From Bryobacteraceae bacterium (lineage in GTDB: Bacteria; Acidobacteriota; Terriglobia; Bryobacterales; Bryobacteraceae): a DNA stretch of 9,574 bases. Position 1 is the stretch's first letter. The number at the start of each line of letters is the position of its first letter. Location: contig JASHQT010000108.1 of NCBI GenBank assembly GCA_030039005.1, positions 1-9,574 of the forward strand, given 5' to 3'. The position numbers were made by a program, and so were the translations under genes. Under the pieces are notes generated by a model that was given only the letters and a program-made list of their open reading frames with translations, was not told the DNA's origin and made no database searches. This document shows, piece after piece, positions 4,856 through 9,574 of this stretch.

Positions 4856-6991
4856 ATGGCGGAGCGTCGGATACAGGCGAGAGTGGTGTGCGTGCTGTCA
4901 TTCGCCTTGCCCACGGCCGCGCTGTATCTGACTGGAGCACAGACGGTTCTCGCGGGCCAGACGCAGCGGATCCCGAGGCAAACATTCTCGAAGACCGCGG
5001 CGATTATCGGCATCGTGACCACGCGCGAAGGCCTGGGACTGGGTGGCGTCGCGTTGGTTCTGCAAAACCTGACCTCGGGTCGCAGCCTTCCGATGACGTC
5101 TAACGGCGACGGATCGTTTCGCTATGTCAATCTTGTGCCGGGACGCTATCAGATCAAGGCGACACGCGACGGGTTCCTGCCATTCGCGCAGGGTGACATT
5201 AATCTCAGCGCGGGCGACGTGTATCCGCTGATGCTGGCGATGAAGCCGGCGACGACCGCGCCCACGGGTCCGCGAACCATTCCGCGGCTACCCGAGCTGG
5301 GCCCCGCGCCGCCGGAAGTGTCGCAGGCGCCGGCGACGCAGTCCGCGTATCGAAGCTTTCCCGCGGAGGCTCCGGTGCCGGAATTGAAGCCCGTCCCGAC
5401 GGTGCCTTCCGACGAGCAGGTGTTCGAAAGCGTTCCGAATCGCTGGGGCTATGATTTCCCCGACTATCATCGTTATCCGAACTTCGAGGTGCCCTACGTC
5501 TCCGGACATACGCTGGATCCGTTCGATCGCAACAAATGGAAGGGCGACGAGCCGATCATCGGAAATCAGACGTTCCTCGATGTGACGGTGACCAGCGATA
5601 GCTTCGTGGATGGAAGGCGATTACCCACTCCGAGCGGAGTGTCCGCCGCGAGTCCGGGCGAATACCAGTTCTTCGGGCGGTTCGGCCAGTTCTTTCTGGA
5701 TCAGGATTTCGCATTTTCCTTCGATTTGTTTCACGGCGACACGTCATTTCGTCCGGCCGATTGGCGCATCCAGGTGACGCCGGTGGTGGACGTGAACTAC
5801 CTGGCGACGCAAGAGGACGGTATCGTCAATTTCAATCCTGCCAAAGGGACCACGCGCCTGGATGCGCATCTCGGGCTGCAGGAAGGTTTCGCGGAAGTGA
5901 AGCTAAAGGACCTGAGCAATCAATACGATTTCATTTCCTTGCGCGCTGGAATTCAGTCGTTTACCAGCGATTTTCGCGGATTTATTTTCTCGGACCAGGA
6001 GCCAGGGTTAAGGCTATTCGGAAATTTGGACTCGAACCGCTATCAGTTCAATTTGGCGTACTTTGCCATGCTCGAAAAGGATACGAATAGCGGGTTAAAT
6101 AGCATGGCGTATCGCAACCAGCAAGTGATGATCGCCAATGTTTACCGCCAGGATTTCCTGGTGCCCGGATATACGATGGAGGCCAGCTTCCATTACGACA
6201 AGGACGATCCGTCGTTGCAGTACGACACCGACAATTTTCTGGTGCGCCCGGCGCCTATCGGCAACGTGGCGCCGCATTCGGTGCGCGCGTATTATTACGG
6301 CCTGGCGGGTGACGGGCATTTCGGCAAGATCAACGTGACCGACGCATTCTATCAGGTGCTGGGGACCGACAAGTTCAACGAGATCGCGGGACGCCGCGTG
6401 AGCATCAACGCGCAGATGGCGGCGGCGGAGCTGTCGCTGGACAAGGACTGGCTGCGCTATCGGCTTTCGTTCTTCTATGCCTCGGGCGACAAGGATCCGC
6501 GCGATGGAACCGCGACGGGCTTCGACACGATTTTCGACAATCCCAATTTCGCGGGCGGGTTTTTCAGCTTTTGGGATCGCGAAGGAATCCGGCTGACGAG
6601 CACGGGCGTGGGCTTGGTGAGTCCCGGCAGCCTGGTCCCCGATCTGCGCACGAGCAAGATCGAAGGGCAAGCGAATTTCGTCAATCCCGGATTGTTTTTG
6701 TACAACGGCGGAGTGGATATCGACATTACGCCTAAGCTACGCGGGTTCGTGAACCTGAATCTGCTGCGCTTGGCGCATACCGATCCTTTGGAGTTGCTGC
6801 TGTTCCAATCCAATATTCATGCGGGGATCGGCGCGGATTCCGGGATCGGGTTTTCGTACCGGCCGCCGCTTTCGGAGAACATCGTCATCACGGGCGGCGT
6901 GGATGCGCTGGTGCCGTTTCAGGGACTGCGCGATATTTCGACCAATCGAGTTTTGCTGGCGGTTTTTACGAATGTCCGATTCAAATTTTAG
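4856..6991 (+). CDS. outer-membrane beta-barrel (porin-like) protein with N-terminal carboxypeptidase-regulatory-like domain
   Basis: This 711-residue protein is probably in the outer membrane. The chosen ATG begins a signal peptide (basic MAERRIQAR, then a hydrophobic stretch to about residue 33, possible cleavage near VLAG/QTQ). AAAGG lies 12 nt upstream. The frame is open to an ATG at 4556, but that would bury the signal peptide. Residues 48-130 form a carboxypeptidase-regulatory-like Ig fold (GIVTTREGLGLGGVALVLQN, then DGSFRYVNLVPGRYQIKATRDGF). A Pro-rich linker covers 131-185. From about 268 to the end, alternating aromatic and polar strands look like a large beta-barrel. The chain ends in Phe (RFKF), the usual outer-membrane assembly signal. 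SGDKDPRDG...FDTIF (543-560) recalls alginate-export-type porin loops. There is no TonB box or plug domain, and it is shorter than Oar-like TonB receptors. It overlaps the cytochrome gene by 20 bp, which suggests a porin-cytochrome pair. The barrel call is good; the conduit role is inferred. Confidence 0.8.
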   Translation: MAERRIQARVVCVLSFALPTAALYLTGAQTVLAGQTQRIPRQTFSKTAAIIGIVTTREGLGLGGVALVLQNLTSGRSLPMTSNGDGSFRYVNLVPGRYQIKATRDGFLPFAQGDINLSAGDVYPLMLAMKPATTAPTGPRTIPRLPELGPAPPEVSQAPATQSAYRSFPAEAPVPELKPVPTVPSDEQVFESVPNRWGYDFPDYHRYPNFEVPYVSGHTLDPFDRNKWKGDEPIIGNQTFLDVTVTSDSFVDGRRLPTPSGVSAASPGEYQFFGRFGQFFLDQDFAFSFDLFHGDTSFRPADWRIQVTPVVDVNYLATQEDGIVNFNPAKGTTRLDAHLGLQEGFAEVKLKDLSNQYDFISLRAGIQSFTSDFRGFIFSDQEPGLRLFGNLDSNRYQFNLAYFAMLEKDTNSGLNSMAYRNQQVMIANVYRQDFLVPGYTMEASFHYDKDDPSLQYDTDNFLVRPAPIGNVAPHSVRAYYYGLAGDGHFGKINVTDAFYQVLGTDKFNEIAGRRVSINAQMAAAELSLDKDWLRYRLSFFYASGDKDPRDGTATGFDTIFDNPNFAGGFFSFWDREGIRLTSTGVGLVSPGSLVPDLRTSKIEGQANFVNPGLFLYNGGVDIDITPKLRGFVNLNLLRLAHTDPLELLLFQSNIHAGIGADSGIGFSYRPPLSENIVITGGVDALVPFQGLRDISTNRVLLAVFTNVRFKF

Positions 6992-9574
6992 AAGCATGCG
7001 ATGGCTGGCGGTGGGCGTGGCTGCGAGCGCCGCCTGCGCGTTGCTGCTGGCACAATCTCGCCTGGGTGAATCCGCGGCAGAAGCCGGTCGTGCGAGTGTG
7101 GGATGCGTCGCCTGCCACGGGCAAACCGATTCGGCCACCATGCACACTACCGGAACCGTGCGGCTGGGCTGCGCGGATTGCCACGGTGGAAACGCGAGCG
7201 TGATGCCGCCGGCGGGCGCGCGGAAGGGATCGGCGGGATACGAAGACGCAAAACAGAATGCGCATCCCAAGGCTAGTATTCCAGAGATGTGGCGCAGCTC
7301 AGCGAATCCAGTACGCGCTTACGCGCAGTGGCTGAAAGAAAGCAAGGAGTACATCCAGTTCGTGAATCCGGGCGACCTGCGCGTGGCGGAGCAGACTTGC
7401 GGTTCGGCGGGGTGCCATGCGAGAGAAGTGTTCGCGGTTCGCACCAGCATGATGACCACGGGCGCGATGCTGTGGCAAGCGGCGCTCTATAATAATGGCG
7501 CATTTCCCTATAAAGACGCGCGTTTCGGGGAAAGCTATTCCGCTGACGGCATCGCGCAGCGAATCAAGAATTATCCGCCGCCATCGCAAGAGTTGACGCG
7601 GACCAAGGGAGTGTTGCCGTATCTGGATCCGCTGGCGCGTTGGGAAGTCTCGCAGCCGGGAAACATTCTGCGCGTGTTCGAGCGCGGCGGGGGCGAGCGC
7701 CCGGAAATCGGAATTCCCAATCGCGAGGAAGATCCCGGACGGCCGGATGTGAAGCTGAGCGATCGCGGCCTTGGCACCGAACTGCGCACAGATCCGGTGT
7801 TTATCGGGCTGCAAAAGACGCGCCTGCTGGATCCGATTCTTTCGATGCCGGGTACCAACGACCATCCAGGCGATTATCGCGCGAGCGGCTGCACGGCCTG
7901 CCACGTGGTTTACGCGAATGACCGATCGCCCGTTCACTCCGGACCGTATGCGATGTACGGAAACCAGGGCCACAGCGCGGAAATCGATCCCACGATCCCG
8001 CACAATGAATCCGGCCATCCGATCAAGCACGAATTCACGCGCTCCATTCCCACCAGCCAGTGCATCGTGTGCCATATTCATCCGGGGACGAATATGGTGG
8101 CGTCGTACCTGGGTTACATCTGGTGGGACAACGAAACCGATGGCGAGCACATGTATCCGAAGGAACAGCACAATCCGTCGGACGAAGAGCGGTTTCAAGC
8201 GTGGCTCGCGAATCCGGAGAGTGCAGCCGCGCGGGGGCTGTGGAAGGATCTGTCATTTCTAGAAAACACCGGAAGCCCGGAGTTCAACGCTCAATTAAAG
8301 CACACGCAATTCGCCGATTTTCACGGGCACGGTTGGATATTTCGCGCGGTTTACAAGCGCGACCGCCAGGGCGATATGCTGGACGCGGAGAATCACGTAG
8401 TGCCGCCGGACGACAAGGACAAATTCCAGAAAGCTGTGCAGCTCCGCGATATTCATTTGCAAAACGGCATGCATTGTACCGATTGCCACTTCGCGCAAGA
8501 CAATCACGGCGATGGCAATCTGTACGGCGAGACGCGCGACGCGGTAGAAATCGACTGCGTGGATTGCCATGGAACCATCTCGCACAAAGCCACGTTGCGG
8601 ACTTCAGCCGCGGCGGCGCCCCAGGGCGGCAACGACCTCTCGCTGCTGCGCACGCCTTGGGGCGAGCGGCGGTTTTACTGGCGCGCGGGGAAGCTGTATC
8701 AGCGGTCGATGGTGGACCGCGATCGCGCGCCGTGGGAAGTGGTGCAGGTGATGGACAGCATCACGCCGGGCAACGCGCATTACAACGAAAAATCGCGGCT
8801 GGCGAAGACCATTTTGAAAGATGGGACCACGTGGGGCAGCGTGCCGGCGGATGAAGCGGCGCTCGCGCACTCGAACGAACGCATGACCTGCTACGCCTGC
8901 CACACATCCTGGACCACGAGCTGCTTCGGCTGCCATCTTCCGATGTCGGCCAATCGCAAGCTGCCCATGCTACACAACGAAGGGCTGACCACGCGTAATT
9001 ACACTGCGTATAATTTCGAAGTGCTCCGCGACGACATTTATATGCTGGGCATCGACGGCACCGTAACGCGGCATCGCATCGCGCCCACGCGATCGACGTG
9101 CGCGGTGGTGGTGAGTTCGCAGAACGCCAATCGCGATTGGCTGTACTACCAGCAGCAGACCATCTCGGCCGAAGGCTTCAGCGGCTTCGGTTTCAGCCCG
9201 TATTATCCGCACACGGTGCGCGCGACAGAAACCAAAACGTGCACGGACTGTCACGTCTCGACCGCGGGCGACAACAACGCGTGGATGGCGCAGCTTTTGA
9301 TGCAAGGCACCAATCTGGTGAATTTCATGGGCCGCTACGTGTACGTGGCCGAGGGATCGAAGGGCTTCGATGCGGTGCCGGTGGCCGAGCACGACGATCC
9401 GCCCGCCGTGTTTGGAAGCGATCTGCAGAAGATCGTGTATTCGAAGGACTACGAAGAAGTCGAGAAGCACCAGGGCGAATTGCATGAGGCGGATCATCAC
9501 GCGGGCAATGTTCTGGATGTGCAGTTGCGCGGCGAATACCTATATGCGGCGTTGGGCAAGGATGGGTTTCGCGT
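6972..9574 (+). CDS. multihaem c-type cytochrome, 3' end cut by window
   Basis: The frame is open for 867 codons to the window edge with no stop, so this is a partial gene. The start at 6972 overlaps the barrel gene by 20 bp; an ATG at 6996 is an equal alternative. Neither has a clear Shine-Dalgarno sequence. A signal peptide is visible (LAVGVAASAACALLLAQS, residues 12-29), so the protein is exported. Haem attachment motifs CXXCH begin at residues 45, 67, 307, 364, 502, 529, 640, 651 and 757. A CX4CH (CGSAGCH) sits at 143. This makes about ten haems in roughly 760 residues, a density close to MtrC/OmcA-type extracellular cytochromes. The visible end (847-867, VLDVQLRGEYLYAALGKDG) resembles the first strands of an LVIVD-type beta-propeller, so the full protein is probably much longer. 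Electron transfer in the periplasm or at the cell surface is the likely role. The partner is probably the barrel protein. Cytochrome identity is firm; location and role are inferred. Confidence 0.92.
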   Translation, partial: MSDSNFRSMRWLAVGVAASAACALLLAQSRLGESAAEAGRASVGCVACHGQTDSATMHTTGTVRLGCADCHGGNASVMPPAGARKGSAGYEDAKQNAHPKASIPEMWRSSANPVRAYAQWLKESKEYIQFVNPGDLRVAEQTCGSAGCHAREVFAVRTSMMTTGAMLWQAALYNNGAFPYKDARFGESYSADGIAQRIKNYPPPSQELTRTKGVLPYLDPLARWEVSQPGNILRVFERGGGERPEIGIPNREEDPGRPDVKLSDRGLGTELRTDPVFIGLQKTRLLDPILSMPGTNDHPGDYRASGCTACHVVYANDRSPVHSGPYAMYGNQGHSAEIDPTIPHNESGHPIKHEFTRSIPTSQCIVCHIHPGTNMVASYLGYIWWDNETDGEHMYPKEQHNPSDEERFQAWLANPESAAARGLWKDLSFLENTGSPEFNAQLKHTQFADFHGHGWIFRAVYKRDRQGDMLDAENHVVPPDDKDKFQKAVQLRDIHLQNGMHCTDCHFAQDNHGDGNLYGETRDAVEIDCVDCHGTISHKATLRTSAAAAPQGGNDLSLLRTPWGERRFYWRAGKLYQRSMVDRDRAPWEVVQVMDSITPGNAHYNEKSRLAKTILKDGTTWGSVPADEAALAHSNERMTCYACHTSWTTSCFGCHLPMSANRKLPMLHNEGLTTRNYTAYNFEVLRDDIYMLGIDGTVTRHRIAPTRSTCAVVVSSQNANRDWLYYQQQTISAEGFSGFGFSPYYPHTVRATETKTCTDCHVSTAGDNNAWMAQLLMQGTNLVNFMGRYVYVAEGSKGFDAVPVAEHDDPPAVFGSDLQKIVYSKDYEEVEKHQGELHEADHHAGNVLDVQLRGEYLYAALGKDGFR

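Noticed and set aside
6095..6670. Minus-strand open frame of 191 codons opposite the barrel gene
   Set aside because: It is antisense to a convincing beta-barrel coding region and has no domain.
7299..8198. Minus-strand open frame of 299 codons opposite the cytochrome
   Set aside because: The plus strand encodes haem motifs in a continuous frame here. The antisense translation is Arg/His/Ala-rich without known features.
8060..8854. Plus-strand open frame of 264 codons inside the cytochrome gene
   Set aside because: It is out of frame with the CXXCH motifs and Arg/Gly-rich, so a shadow frame.

Overview
The window is high-GC bacterial DNA with tightly packed genes. It most resembles an Acidobacteriota genome (Solibacter/Bryobacter-like). 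This is an inference from three things: a carboxypeptidase-regulatory-like domain fused to an outer-membrane beta-barrel, a large multihaem cytochrome, and weak or absent Shine-Dalgarno sequences on several genes. No rRNA, tRNA, CRISPR array or insertion sequence was seen.

Layout. (1) Bases 1-113 are a short upstream region with a plausible sigma70-type promoter directly in front of a complete L-lactate permease gene (114-1742, +). (2) A small plus-strand gene (1924-2421) encodes a protein resembling a degenerate GIY-YIG fold with a C-terminal coiled coil. (3) Three minus-strand genes follow. They are a SIMPL/DUF541 protein carrying an inserted L-P-Q-x-G repeat (2455-3465), a nearly uncharged Gln/Pro/Tyr/Gly-rich protein (3507-4094), and a small excisionase/MerR-type HTH protein (4279-4515). 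(4) A 340-bp divergent region holds three 16-bp tandem direct repeats. It leads into a two-gene plus-strand unit. The first gene encodes a secreted outer-membrane beta-barrel protein with an N-terminal Ig-like regulatory domain (4856-6991). The second encodes a multihaem c-type cytochrome (6972 to window end, incomplete) with nine CXXCH motifs, one CX4CH motif and what looks like the beginning of an LVIVD-type beta-propeller.

How they may work together. The barrel and cytochrome genes overlap by 20 bp, so they are probably co-translated. A pore protein plus a roughly ten-haem cytochrome is the composition expected of a porin-cytochrome electron conduit across the outer membrane, and this is the most interesting system in the window. 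The architecture differs from the known Mtr and Omb/Oma/Omc types. The HTH gene is divergent from this unit and is a candidate regulator. The lactate permease could supply an electron donor, but that link rests only on proximity. The two low-complexity minus-strand genes share a Pro/Gln/Gly-rich sequence style and may form a functional pair of unknown role.
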